A DNA stretch of 11,800 nt, from contig CAZDKO010000040.1 in the NCBI GenBank assembly GCA_964506075.1, positions 1 through 11,800 on the forward strand, written 5' to 3'. Shown piece by piece: positions 1 to 7,418 of the stretch. Under the pieces are notes generated by a model. The model was not told the origin of the DNA and made no database searches. It saw nothing but the letters and a program-made list of their open reading frames with translations. The position numbers and the translations under genes are program-made. The stretch comes from CAZDKO01 sp964506075 [NCBI: uncultured bacterium] (GTDB lineage: Bacteria > CAZDME01 > JAYEMH01). Position 1 is the first letter of the stretch. Each line of letters starts with the position of its first letter.

Positions 1-1143
1 CCTTTAGGATTCTGGCTGGCAGTTTCCGGTTTTATCGTTCTTTTATGGCGTGGGGTAGACCGGAAAAAAATGCTTTTTATTCTCTGGGCTTTAACGTTTT
101 CTTTTATTTTTCTCCGGAATAAAGTTCTCGCCCCCAGTTATCCCTGGGCTTTGAGACGTTACGTTCCGTTTATCCTCCCGTCTTTTTACATCCTTAACGG
201 ATATCTTCTTTTTGAAATCAGCCAATGGAAAAAACTACTGGGTAAAACCATAGCGGTGTGTATTGCGGCATATCTTCTTATTTCTCCTTTATCCCGGGCT
301 TTAATTCTGGTCAAGCAAACAGATTACCGGGGAATAATCGATTTTTCCAAAAACATGGCCGCTCAAATGACGGAAGAAGGCTTTTATATCTGCGACGGTT
401 ATTGGCTGGCAACACCTCTTTACTTTATCTACGATAAAAATACACTTTCTGTTTCTGACCAGAATATTCCCAAATCCTGGCAGGTGCTTTCAATAATGAA
501 GAAGTGGCTTCAGGAAGGGAAAAATATTTTCTATCTTACCTCTGAAGAAAAACCTTTTACCCCGGAGATTGAGTTTCAGGAAATTGCTTCGGCTACCTTT
601 CAGTCAAGCCGTCTGGAACACCCGCTGCGGCAGCTTCCGGAAAAAATTACAAAAATAAATACCAGAGTGAAAATTTTTAAACTACATCAGGTTAATCCGG
701 AAATACCTCCGGAACACGGTCAATATTTTATTGATATTAACAGGAATTGCTTGGGTTTAGCCGGTGGTTTTGACCGGGCCAGAGATTATTCGGGTGGAAT
801 TTCCGGGCGATGGACTTATGAAAAAGCGGAAGTGGCCGTACCCTGGCCCCGGGAAAATTCAGAAGTGATCTTTACTATCAGAATGAGCGGCGGAAGACCT
901 CCGGAAGAAAAATCAGCCCGGGTTTCTATATATCTGGATAAAACTTTTATAAAAGAATTGGAACTTTCTAACGAGATGCAAGAATATCAATTTTCCGTTC
1001 CATCGCAAATGATAAAATCATCTTTTCCCTGCCGGGCAATCTTACGTCTGGAATCAACAACCTGGAACCCTTCCCGATACGGTATTAAAAGCTACCCCTC
1101 TAATTTAGGAGTCCTTCTGGACTGGCTAAAAGTTGAGTTCTAA
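1..1143 (+). CDS. GT-C (GT39/PMT-like) membrane glycosyltransferase, C-terminal part, 5' end outside window
   Basis: The frame is open from base 1 to the TAA at 1141-1143, so this is the last 380 codons of a longer gene. The ATG at base 70 lies between two membrane segments and is unlikely to be the start. Hydrophobic segments fall at about codons 3-18, 24-38, 54-71 and 83-95. The third begins with the motif ALRRYVPFILP, the R-Y-x-x-P pattern typical of polyprenyl-phosphate-sugar-using GT-C transferases. A soluble tail of about 280 residues follows. Its last 130 residues look like a beta-sandwich and end in a W-N-P...N-L-G-V-L-L-D pattern like the extracytoplasmic sugar-binding-like domains seen after such membrane cores. 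By family, it would transfer a sugar from a lipid carrier on the outer face of the inner membrane. The catalytic N-terminus is not visible, so donor and acceptor are unknown. It is convergent with the kinase-like gene, with 7 bases between them. Confidence 0.6.
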   Translation, partial: PLGFWLAVSGFIVLLWRGVDRKKMLFILWALTFSFIFLRNKVLAPSYPWALRRYVPFILPSFYILNGYLLFEISQWKKLLGKTIAVCIAAYLLISPLSRALILVKQTDYRGIIDFSKNMAAQMTEEGFYICDGYWLATPLYFIYDKNTLSVSDQNIPKSWQVLSIMKKWLQEGKNIFYLTSEEKPFTPEIEFQEIASATFQSSRLEHPLRQLPEKITKINTRVKIFKLHQVNPEIPPEHGQYFIDINRNCLGLAGGFDRARDYSGGISGRWTYEKAEVAVPWPRENSEVIFTIRMSGGRPPEEKSARVSIYLDKTFIKELELSNEMQEYQFSVPSQMIKSSFPCRAILRLESTTWNPSRYGIKSYPSNLGVLLDWLKVEF

Positions 1144-1150
1144 AAATTTC

Positions 1151-2278
1151 TTAATTTACCTTCCTGACCATCTTTTCAATAACCTCTCCCATCTGCATAA
1201 TTCGACCGGGAACCATTTCAAAAAAACTGATATCTTTAGCCAGGCGTGATATTTCGGCCAGCAGCCTCCCGTTACTGCCGGATAATTTTTCTTTTAATAT
1301 AACTGACTTGGAAGTTAAAAGTAACATTTGAGCAAGTTTTAAAACCCCCTGGGAAGAAGTAATCGGCTTTAAATGAGGAGAAGCTTTCCAGTTTACCGCT
1401 TCGGCCTTACCCCGATGCGCATAAATCATAGGAATCTGCCAGCAATCACAAAGTTCTTTAAGGGCGGTCATTAACTTTACCTCTCCATTTATTTTTAAAC
1501 GGAGCAAAGAAAAATCCCGCCCGCCTATTTTATATATTTTTTCAACCCCCGGAAGTTTCTTTAAATCCCTGATAAATCCCTCTTTAGTAAAACCTACCGC
1601 CAGTTCCAGAAAACTATCTTTTCCCTTTATTCCGCCGGGTGGTGAAAGAAAAACGACGTATTTAGGCAGACATTTTTTACCTGTTTTCTCCCAGGGAAGT
1701 TCCTCTATATCAATCATCTCTTTTCTTTCAAAAGATTCCCCGGTATTTCCCCGATGTTGACGGACACCAATCTCGGGAAATAACTTAAGGGTATTCCCTG
1801 ACAGGTGAAGACTGCGCGGAAACGGCTCAATCATCCGGTTAGAACGCGAAATCGGAACCAACTCATCAGAAAGCAAAGGAAAACCCCGGCGCATTAATTC
1901 CATAATCAGGGTGGTCTTGCCAAAAGCAGAATAAGCACAGATGATTATTCCTCTATTTTTATAAGAAACTACCCCGCCGTGAAAAATATAATGAGTGGTC
2001 AAGCGGGAACTGATTAAAGTCGGGATAGATAAAGCAATTTCTTTTAAGGAAACCCGGTGTAAAATATGCCGTGAGCCTTCTAAAATGACAACAGCCTCTT
2101 TTCCTTTTTTGTTATTCCACCCGATAAAAATTTCCTGAGAATTGCTATTCATTTTAACCGAACGGAGGTGGCGATAAATATTAACTATGGTCTCGCATAA
2201 TTTTTTATCATCTGAACATATCCGGTAAAAATGGCCGAAAAAAAGATAATCGCCGGCAAAGAATTTCTTGTTTTTCAT
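1151..2278 (-). CDS. HPr kinase-related P-loop protein
   Basis: The protein has about 375 residues. A Walker A loop, AYSAFGKT, lies near residues 115-122, after the strand FHGGVVSYKNRGIIIC. The segment FPLLSDELVPI follows about 20 residues later. This order, with an acidic pair in an L-S-D-E/D-x-V-P motif, is that of the HPr Ser kinase/phosphorylase C-terminal domain and of the HprK-related kinases and ScmC-like proteins found in polysaccharide, exosortase and peptide-modification loci. True HprK is about 310 residues and has an N-terminal DRTGG domain, which is absent here; no HPr gene is in the window. Phe before GKT in place of the usual Ser/Gly is unusual. I start at ATG 2278, with AGGGTG ten bases upstream. 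The frame also allows TTG 2287, but that leaves only 3 bases after AGGG. The flippase gene ends 19 bases upstream, so the two are probably co-transcribed. Target and activity are unknown. Confidence 0.6.
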   Translation of the reverse strand: MKNKKFFAGDYLFFGHFYRICSDDKKLCETIVNIYRHLRSVKMNSNSQEIFIGWNNKKGKEAVVILEGSRHILHRVSLKEIALSIPTLISSRLTTHYIFHGGVVSYKNRGIIICAYSAFGKTTLIMELMRRGFPLLSDELVPISRSNRMIEPFPRSLHLSGNTLKLFPEIGVRQHRGNTGESFERKEMIDIEELPWEKTGKKCLPKYVVFLSPPGGIKGKDSFLELAVGFTKEGFIRDLKKLPGVEKIYKIGGRDFSLLRLKINGEVKLMTALKELCDCWQIPMIYAHRGKAEAVNWKASPHLKPITSSQGVLKLAQMLLLTSKSVILKEKLSGSNGRLLAEISRLAKDISFFEMVPGRIMQMGEVIEKMVRKVN

Positions 2279-2297
2279 TTCTCCCAAACACCCTACG

Positions 2298-3839
2298 TTA
2301 AATTTTTATTTCCGACCACAGATACTCACTTATGGCCCGGGGACTCAAAGCATGAAGAAAAAGCATAAAATCATCTTTTCTAAGCTCTTTTATTACATAA
2401 AGTATCGTCAGGTATAAAGCCGTTCCGCCCAGTCCGGAAATTAACAAATAGACTAACGTTCTATTCGGGAAACTTTTCATAATTAAATAAACAACGCCAA
2501 AAGACAAAGCAGCCGTAAGAAGATGAAAAATAAATTTTCCGGAAGGTCGGGTTTCTGTTAATCTATAAACTAATACCCGGGTCATAAAAAACCAGACCAG
2601 GGAACTTCCCAGGATACTCAGAGAAGCTCCAAAACCTTTTAACCCTAAAAGTCTGTAGCCGGCTAAATCCGAAGGGATAAAAAGCAAGCACAAACCAAAC
2701 ATAAAGACAGTTTCAATTAAACTAATCTTCATATCTACGCCTGGATATTTTGTCCCCCGGAACTGAAGAAAATAAGGTATATTAATAATATAAAAAAAAG
2801 AACCCAAAGCCAGTATCTTAAGGGTGGCTGATGCGGATAGAAAATCGCCCCTAAGAAAATTTCTGATTATTGGCTGAGTAAAAAAAACAATAAAAAGAAC
2901 CACCGGTGCCGCAATTAAAGATATCAATCTCTCTGCTTTTAAACTTAATCGATGAATAGAATCCAGCCGACCCTGACTATAAAGAGAGGAAATCGTCGGA
3001 AAAATAACCGTTCTTATAGCTATTCCCAGACCGAAAATCGGCATAAGAAATTTTAAAGCGGCAAAATACAGACCCGTCTCTTCAGGCGTCCAGAAAAAAT
3101 AAACTAAAATCACGGGAAGACTGTTGCTTATCATCTGTAAAGAAAACGAAACCGAAAGAGGCAGGGCAAATTGCCAGTAACTTTTCAGATAAGAAAAATC
3201 CAGACTGCCAATCGGGTAATTTCGGAAAAGGAAAAATCCGGTTAATAAAGAAACAACACCCGCCGTTACGTATGTGCCCGCCAGAGCCAGTACTCCCCAG
3301 CCGGCCCAGATAATAAATATCGTTGCGGCCAGACGGGCCAGATTAAGGGAAAACATAGAGATTACAATCTTCCCTATTTCCCTTCTGGCGGCAAAAGTCA
3401 CCTCTATCACCGAAGCCAACATTCTGATTATAAAATAAAGCAGAATAATCTGGAGGACGGCGGTTTGGGTTGGAATAATCAATTTCAATTTTTCCATTTT
3501 CCCCCAGATTAAAATACCCAGCTCAGTCGCTATAATCATAAAAATAATCAATATTATTTTTGCCCATAGATACGTACCGATACATTTCCCCAAATCCCTG
3601 CTTTCGGAGATTCTTTTAGTATGAGCGGAACTCAAGCTTAAATCTCCTATAACAGAAAATACACCGACAAAACTCAAAGCGAAGCCGACTATACCTAAAA
3701 CCTCCTTACCCATATTTCTGGCAACAAGTAAAAAAGTAACGTATCCCAAAAAGGTTCCTAACATCGTGTTCAAAAATACAAGAGCTGATTTTCTGATGAT
3801 CTCCTGAGGATTATTTTCAAAAAAATTTGTTTTTTCCAC
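2298..3839 (-). CDS. Wzx-type polysaccharide/oligosaccharide flippase (MATE/MVF superfamily)
   Basis: The protein has about 513 residues and is highly hydrophobic throughout, with some 12-14 membrane segments. The N-terminal region IRKSALVFLNTMLGTFLGYV, followed by LLVARNMGKEVLGIVGFA, is the classic start of the polysaccharide biosynthesis protein family: a first helix, then the A-R-x-x-G-x-E-x-x-G-x-x-x-F/G loop. Family members flip undecaprenyl-PP-linked oligosaccharides from the inner to the outer leaflet of the inner membrane. The substrate cannot be read from sequence. The frame is open to TTG 3860, but GTG 3839 has AGGG five bases upstream and TTG 3860 has no ribosome-binding site, so GTG is preferred. 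It lies 24 bases after the outer-membrane protein gene and 19 before the kinase-like gene, in one operon. Together with the glycosyltransferase at 1-1143 it suggests surface glycan export. Confidence 0.85.
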   Translation of the reverse strand: MEKTNFFENNPQEIIRKSALVFLNTMLGTFLGYVTFLLVARNMGKEVLGIVGFALSFVGVFSVIGDLSLSSAHTKRISESRDLGKCIGTYLWAKIILIIFMIIATELGILIWGKMEKLKLIIPTQTAVLQIILLYFIIRMLASVIEVTFAARREIGKIVISMFSLNLARLAATIFIIWAGWGVLALAGTYVTAGVVSLLTGFFLFRNYPIGSLDFSYLKSYWQFALPLSVSFSLQMISNSLPVILVYFFWTPEETGLYFAALKFLMPIFGLGIAIRTVIFPTISSLYSQGRLDSIHRLSLKAERLISLIAAPVVLFIVFFTQPIIRNFLRGDFLSASATLKILALGSFFYIINIPYFLQFRGTKYPGVDMKISLIETVFMFGLCLLFIPSDLAGYRLLGLKGFGASLSILGSSLVWFFMTRVLVYRLTETRPSGKFIFHLLTAALSFGVVYLIMKSFPNRTLVYLLISGLGGTALYLTILYVIKELRKDDFMLFLHALSPRAISEYLWSEIKI

Positions 3840-3844
3840 TTTTT

Positions 3845-3848
3845 CCCT
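3845..3848 (-). promoter_or_regulatory. Ribosome-binding site deciding the flippase start
   Basis: On the minus strand AGGG is followed by five A bases and then GTG at 3839. It lies inside the longer open frame that begins at TTG 3860, so translation from the GTG shortens the flippase by seven residues. Confidence 0.6.
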
Positions 3849-3863
3849 CGCACAATTCAATAA

Positions 3864-4502
3864 CTATAAATTAAAAATCACCGCTAATTCTATCTGGTCG
3901 GTATCATAATAATGAATCCGGTCCGTATGTCTCCAGCCAAATAAAAATTTAGTATTATCTCCAGGTTGCCAGGTCAAAGTGACGCCAAACTCGTTTATTG
4001 TACCTTCGCCGAAGACAAAGGCATAGGTATGCTCTTCAAAAAGATAAGCCGTAAAATCGTGCCCCTTTATCCTGAAGGGCCAGTTAAATATTAAAGTTGA
4101 CTCCAGTTCAATACCGTCCCGCCCGGGATGAAGAACGGCATACTGTAAACTTTCCCCCCAATAAAGCCACTTAAATAGATCTGTCCCGACCTCAACACCT
4201 ATTTCGGTCCGGCAAAGCTGTTTTGAATGAAAATGGTATCTGGTTTCAAAGAAAGGAGCCACTTTAAAGGTATTATACATATCCCGGGGTTTGTAATAGG
4301 ATTCTCCCCACAATCTAAATACGTACCAATCTTCGTGGTCTTCGGAAATATCATAGCGGACTGACTGCCGGGTTTTAAACTTAAAATCCGATTTTGGCGT
4401 TTCCCCCGTTGCTGTTTTTGGTAAAGCAAAAATATGAGGAGCTGGAAAAATCAGCGCCAAAACAATCAAAAGTGTAATTAAAAGAATATTTATTGTTTTC
4501 AT
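3864..4502 (-). CDS. Predicted outer-membrane beta-barrel protein, uncharacterised
   Basis: The protein has 212 residues with a clear signal peptide: MKTINILL, a hydrophobic stretch of about 18 residues, and likely cleavage after A-x-x-I-F-A near residue 27. The mature part has no helix-like hydrophobic segment. It is rich in aromatics that alternate with polar residues in short strands (WYVFRLWGESYY, FKVAPFFETRYHF, FTAYLFEEHTYAF, TKFLFGWRHTDRIHYY), and it ends in an amphipathic strand, ELAVIFNL. That is the pattern of a small 8-12 strand barrel and resembles DUF2490-type proteins, but I do not recognise the family firmly. The start is the only reasonable ATG; GGAG lies 13 bases upstream, a long spacer. 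It sits 53 bases after the comEA-like gene and 24 before the flippase, so it probably shares their transcript. It could be an export channel or simply an envelope protein. Confidence 0.6.
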   Translation of the reverse strand: MKTINILLITLLIVLALIFPAPHIFALPKTATGETPKSDFKFKTRQSVRYDISEDHEDWYVFRLWGESYYKPRDMYNTFKVAPFFETRYHFHSKQLCRTEIGVEVGTDLFKWLYWGESLQYAVLHPGRDGIELESTLIFNWPFRIKGHDFTAYLFEEHTYAFVFGEGTINEFGVTLTWQPGDNTKFLFGWRHTDRIHYYDTDQIELAVIFNL

Positions 4503-4555
4503 AGAAACTTTTATGCTCCGGAGGGAAATATACAGGAAAGAAACTAAAAATCGTC

Positions 4556-5140
4556 CTAATTAATTATTATTAAATTTTTTATTTTCTCCAGACGTTTTTC
4601 GCCGATACCTTTTACCTTTTTAAGCTCTTCTTTATCCCTAAAGGGACCGAATTGCACCCGATACTCAATAATTCTTTGGGCCAAAGTCTCTCCGATACCC
4701 GGGAGCCCGGATAACTCTGATATACCGGCCCGGTTAACATTGATTAAGTCCCCCTTAGAAAGTTCATCCCCGTAAAACTCAATCACTCCTGAATCCAAAA
4801 ATAATGATTCCCCCCGGGAAGGAATAATAATCTTTTCGCCGTCGGATATCTTTCTGGCTAAATTTATATTAGAAATATCCGCCTGAGATTTTAGCTCCGT
4901 TTTTTTCAGAACATCTTCCAAACGGCTGTCTTTTTTTACCCGGTATAGACCCGGTTTAAAAACAGCGCCGTCTAAATGGACCGTAATCAACTCAACTTCT
5001 ACCTGAGATTGACCTTTAACTAACTGCGGCTTAACCTCGCGGGAAAAGTTGTTCTTAAAAAATAAAACCCCGGTGCCAATAGCCAGGGTTATAACCAGAA
5101 AAAGAGCCGCGTTTCTTTCCTGTGGAGTAAGATTAAACAT
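4556..5140 (-). CDS. comEA: ComEA-like protein with membrane anchor, SLBB domain and double helix-hairpin-helix
   Basis: The protein has 194 residues from ATG 5140. It opens with MFNLTPQERNAALFL, a T-x-Q-E-R start common in ComEA-like proteins, and a single membrane helix at about residues 11-28. An SLBB domain covers about 50-105 (VHLDGAVFKPGLYRV through DGEKIIIPSRGE). A ComEA-type (HhH)2 domain ends the protein from about 133 on (INVNRAGISELSGLPGIG, then VKGIGEKRLEKI). By family it binds double-stranded DNA in the periplasm during natural transformation. The frame continues upstream to TTG 5188, but that codon overlaps the -10 box of a strong promoter and precedes the likely transcript start, so it cannot be used from that promoter. 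The nearest ribosome-binding site is GAGGAT at 5153-5158, 12 bases from ATG. It is first in the operon with the outer-membrane protein, flippase and kinase-like genes. No other competence gene is in the window. Confidence 0.88.
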   Translation of the reverse strand: MFNLTPQERNAALFLVITLAIGTGVLFFKNNFSREVKPQLVKGQSQVEVELITVHLDGAVFKPGLYRVKKDSRLEDVLKKTELKSQADISNINLARKISDGEKIIIPSRGESLFLDSGVIEFYGDELSKGDLINVNRAGISELSGLPGIGETLAQRIIEYRVQFGPFRDKEELKKVKGIGEKRLEKIKNLIIIN

Positions 5141-5179
5141 AAGGAGAAAATTATCCTCACTGTTCGTCAATTTTATATT

Positions 5180-5208
5180 ATCATACAAATCTTTTCTCGT
5201 CTTGTCAA
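5180..5208 (-). promoter_or_regulatory. Near-consensus sigma-70 promoter for the comEA-like operon
   Basis: On the minus strand TTGACA (5203-5208, exact consensus) is followed by a 17-base spacer and TATGAT (5180-5185, one mismatch from TATAAT). The transcript should start near 5173, leaving a leader of about 33 bases before ATG 5140. The promoter lies just after the terminator at 5252-5286, as expected for the start of a new unit. It overlaps the TTG codon at 5188 that opens the longest frame, so it also decides the start of the comEA-like gene. Confidence 0.8.
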
Positions 5209-5251
5209 GGGATTAAGTCTAAATACCAACCATTTTTTTACCTCCGGTATA

Positions 5252-5286
5252 AAAAAGCAACTTTCAAAATAAGAAAGTTGCTTTTT
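5252..5286 (-). terminator. Rho-independent terminator of the PEP-CTERM pair
   Basis: A perfect 14-base inverted repeat (AAAAAGCAACTTTC at 5252-5265, complement at 5273-5286) has a 7-base loop. On the minus strand the stem ends in a run of six T. It lies 31 bases after the stop codon of the gene at 5317-6135. The A/T tracts are symmetric, so it could also work in the plus direction, though no plus-strand gene needs it. Confidence 0.85.
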
Positions 5287-5316
5287 AAATCATTATATTG
5301 AATTATCGTCTGGAAA

Positions 5317-6135
5317 TTACCGCTTTTTTCTTACCGACACCCCCGCTATCCCCAGGACCCCTATACCTAAAAGAAAAAGAGAGGATGGTTCGGGAATAAC
5401 TTCTCCTTCAAGGGTATAAGTTACTACCAGTTTAGGCGCGTAGTTAATACCTTTCTCAGCTGTATATACGTATAACCTGGAATAATTCTCGCCGATAACA
5501 ACGCCGTTAGTCGGCGAAACCCCGCCCAAGTCGTGACTGTATTCTCTGGCTCCGAAATTAGAGATGCCGGTCGTGTTAATGTTGGCGATTCCGTCAAGAT
5601 TAAGAGTAAAACTATTGTATCCGGCCGTAGAAAAACTACTATAGGATATAACGTTTGAAAATACCGTGCTGCCTAAACTATCGTAATCACCGGCAACCAA
5701 ATTGGTACTACTTTCCGGAGCAGAAGAAACAATGCAGATATCCGGGTTTCCTCCGGCGTAATTTGTTTTACTGCCGCCATATAGATAAAGAACGGCCTCA
5801 GTAATATTGGCTGATGAACCCAGGAATGAGGTATCAAATAACATTATCATCCGGCTAAGACCAAACCAATCGGGATTATACGGCTGATAAGCTCTCCAGC
5901 CAATTGAGGCAAACGTACCATTACTATTCATATAGTTGGGAGTTCCTCCGGCAGTAATAAGATTAGACCATGCTATTCCTACTCCTGAACTATAGTGGTC
6001 CACCACACCATCTACAGTAGTGCCTTCCGGGTCAGCATCAGGGTAAAAAGTAGCGATATAGGCTTGGGCCGGTATAGAAATATTCAACACCAAACCAATT
6101 ATTAGTAGCGTTAATAAAAATGTCTTTTGGCTCAT
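5317..6135 (-). CDS. PEP-CTERM surface protein with jelly-roll-like (DNRLRE-like) domain
   Basis: The protein has 272 residues. A signal peptide is present (MSQKT, hydrophobic core, likely cleavage after A-Q-A near residue 25). A Ser/Thr/Asn/Gly-rich mature region follows. The tail at about 246-272 is a textbook PEP-CTERM signal: V-I-P-E-P, a hydrophobic helix LFLLGIGVLGIAGVSV, then RKKR. By family, an exosortase cuts at this tail and the protein ends at the cell surface or in the matrix. The segment RMIMLFDTSFLGSSANITEA near residue 95 resembles the core strand of DNRLRE/CBM96-like beta domains; this is a weak match. The ATG overlaps the stop of the upstream gene in ATGA (6132-6135), so the two are probably translationally coupled. 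A terminator follows. No catalytic motif was seen; a structural or glycan-binding role is only a guess. Confidence 0.85.
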   Translation of the reverse strand: MSQKTFLLTLLIIGLVLNISIPAQAYIATFYPDADPEGTTVDGVVDHYSSGVGIAWSNLITAGGTPNYMNSNGTFASIGWRAYQPYNPDWFGLSRMIMLFDTSFLGSSANITEAVLYLYGGSKTNYAGGNPDICIVSSAPESSTNLVAGDYDSLGSTVFSNVISYSSFSTAGYNSFTLNLDGIANINTTGISNFGAREYSHDLGGVSPTNGVVIGENYSRLYVYTAEKGINYAPKLVVTYTLEGEVIPEPSSLFLLGIGVLGIAGVSVRKKR

Positions 6136-7235
6136 TTTATCTTATTGTTTTTCCTGCTAATTCCCGCTATCCCCAGAATCCCCATCCCCAAAAGCAGGAA
6201 AGAGGCCGGTTCGGGGATAACCCCTTCTTCTTCATTCCCCCAGCTTTCCCACGTCGGTTCATTGGCGGTCCAGTTACGGACTATCAAATCATCGATATAG
6301 TAATCTTCCGTACCGTCATCGCCATTATTTCTGAAAACTAATAACCCATCATATGAAAGATAATCATCCATCCAGGCTTCACTATATACAACAGGCGCAG
6401 AATCACCAGAATCCGCATAGCCTATATCATAAGTAAGGTTGGTCCAATCAAAGTTGCTGTACTCTAATAATTCCCAATCGTTATAATTTATATTCTGACC
6501 GGTATCACCCGTATCATGCAGGAAATTAATAATTATGTCCCTGCCCGTTATGGTCACATTTAATCTGTTAGTCCCATTACCCTGAAAGACCGTCACATAA
6601 TCACTATACGCTTCTTTATATGAACGGTACTGGATAGCAATATCATCACTATAAGCCAGCGGGTTCCAAATTTCGGCTCTCTCCGAAGCGCCGGCAAGTT
6701 TGGCACAATAATCTCCACTGTAAGGATGATCGTTCGAAATTACTGCCGAACCGGTATTAATAATCCAATCCCCGCCGATAGGGTCACCATTACTGCCTCT
6801 TTCAAAATCATCGAAAAGTATAAAAGTATCGGCACCACTGGAAGCAGAAGAGGTGGAATCATTACTGTAATATAAATAGAAATCCGTGGTAGATGAGAGG
6901 GAGAGAAAATCAAGCTCTATCCAGACAGCAGCATTATTACCGTCCGTTTTCTTTTCTATCCAATAATCAAGTTCAGCTCCGGCGGCATTGGTAAACCTGA
7001 TATCACTAAAATCATCCTTAACACTGCTTAAATAAACGCTATGGCCTGAATCCGTACCGCTGCCTTTATGTACATTAAGCATAAGCTGATAATTGGTCAG
7101 GTCATCAATATTGGAATTACTGATGCTAAATTCTTTGCGATAGTCATAACCGGTAAGCCAGCTCGCTTCAGCCAAACCGCTAAAACCTGAAACCAAACCA
7201 AAGACAATTATTAAGAAAAATATTCTTTTAATCAT
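6132..7235 (-). CDS. DUF2341-domain PEP-CTERM surface protein
   Basis: The protein has 367 residues. The signal peptide is MIKRIFF plus a hydrophobic core, with likely cleavage after A-E-A near residue 24. A DUF2341-like domain covers about 26-130: it starts W-L-x-G-Y-x-Y-R-K-E-F-x-I, includes a D-I-R-F motif followed by L-D-Y-W-I-E, and ends with the F-Y-L-Y-Y-S-N strand and F-D-D-F. The second half (about 135-320) reads as a concanavalin/LamG-like beta sandwich that ends in DYYIDDLIVRNW. The tail at about 339-367 is a PEP-CTERM signal: V-I-P-E-P, hydrophobic helix, basic end RKNNKIK. DUF2341 proteins are exported and usually carry sugar-binding-like folds, so a surface adhesin or matrix role is likely but inferred. 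A weak GAGAT precedes the ATG. An extended -10 promoter lies about 100 bases upstream (7333-7362). Confidence 0.88.
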   Translation of the reverse strand: MIKRIFFLIIVFGLVSGFSGLAEASWLTGYDYRKEFSISNSNIDDLTNYQLMLNVHKGSGTDSGHSVYLSSVKDDFSDIRFTNAAGAELDYWIEKKTDGNNAAVWIELDFLSLSSTTDFYLYYSNDSTSSASSGADTFILFDDFERGSNGDPIGGDWIINTGSAVISNDHPYSGDYCAKLAGASERAEIWNPLAYSDDIAIQYRSYKEAYSDYVTVFQGNGTNRLNVTITGRDIIINFLHDTGDTGQNINYNDWELLEYSNFDWTNLTYDIGYADSGDSAPVVYSEAWMDDYLSYDGLLVFRNNGDDGTEDYYIDDLIVRNWTANEPTWESWGNEEEGVIPEPASFLLLGMGILGIAGISRKNNKIK

Positions 7236-7332
7236 TTTATCTCATTTAACGGAACCTACCGGCAAGCTATACGAAAAGGCTTTACCTTGTGGCAACACCC
7301 CTACATCTATATAATGATATAAAGGCAAAATA

Positions 7333-7362
7333 AGTATAGCATATGAAACAGTCAAAAATCAA
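7333..7362 (-). promoter_or_regulatory. Extended -10 promoter for the DUF2341/jelly-roll PEP-CTERM pair
   Basis: On the minus strand TTGATT (7357-7362), an 18-base spacer and TATACT (7333-7338) are preceded by TG one base upstream, giving the extended -10 form TGCTATACT. The transcript should begin near 7326, with a leader of about 90 bases. The block nearly repeats the one at 8343-8372: 23 of 31 positions are identical without gaps. An imperfect AT-rich inverted repeat (7308-7321) lies about 11 bases downstream of the -10. The space between 7236 and 7418 otherwise holds no gene that I can support. Confidence 0.55.
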
Positions 7363-7418
7363 ATTTTTCTAGGAAATTTTTATACTAATTTATATGTTTC
7401 CCTAAAAAAACTGAATGA

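Noticed and set aside
4199-4429. Minus-strand open frame of 76 codons inside the barrel gene.
   Set aside because: Overlaps the barrel CDS in another frame, with no signal, start site or motif of its own.
6120-6341. Plus-strand open frame of 73 codons at the PEP-CTERM pair junction.
   Set aside because: Antisense to a clear coding region; Pro/Phe-rich sequence is the complement of the PEP-CTERM tail.
7236-7326. Structured-looking leader (AAGGTAAAGCC, GCTTGCCGGTAGG) before the DUF2341 gene, considered as a riboswitch.
   Set aside because: Only a weak 7-pair helix with a bulge forms, and no known riboswitch consensus fits.
7369-7404. Possible terminator after the GloVer gene (TAGGGAAA and TTTCCTA arms on the minus strand).
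   Set aside because: The stem is short with a bulge and a large AT loop, and the following T-rich part is broken; not convincing.
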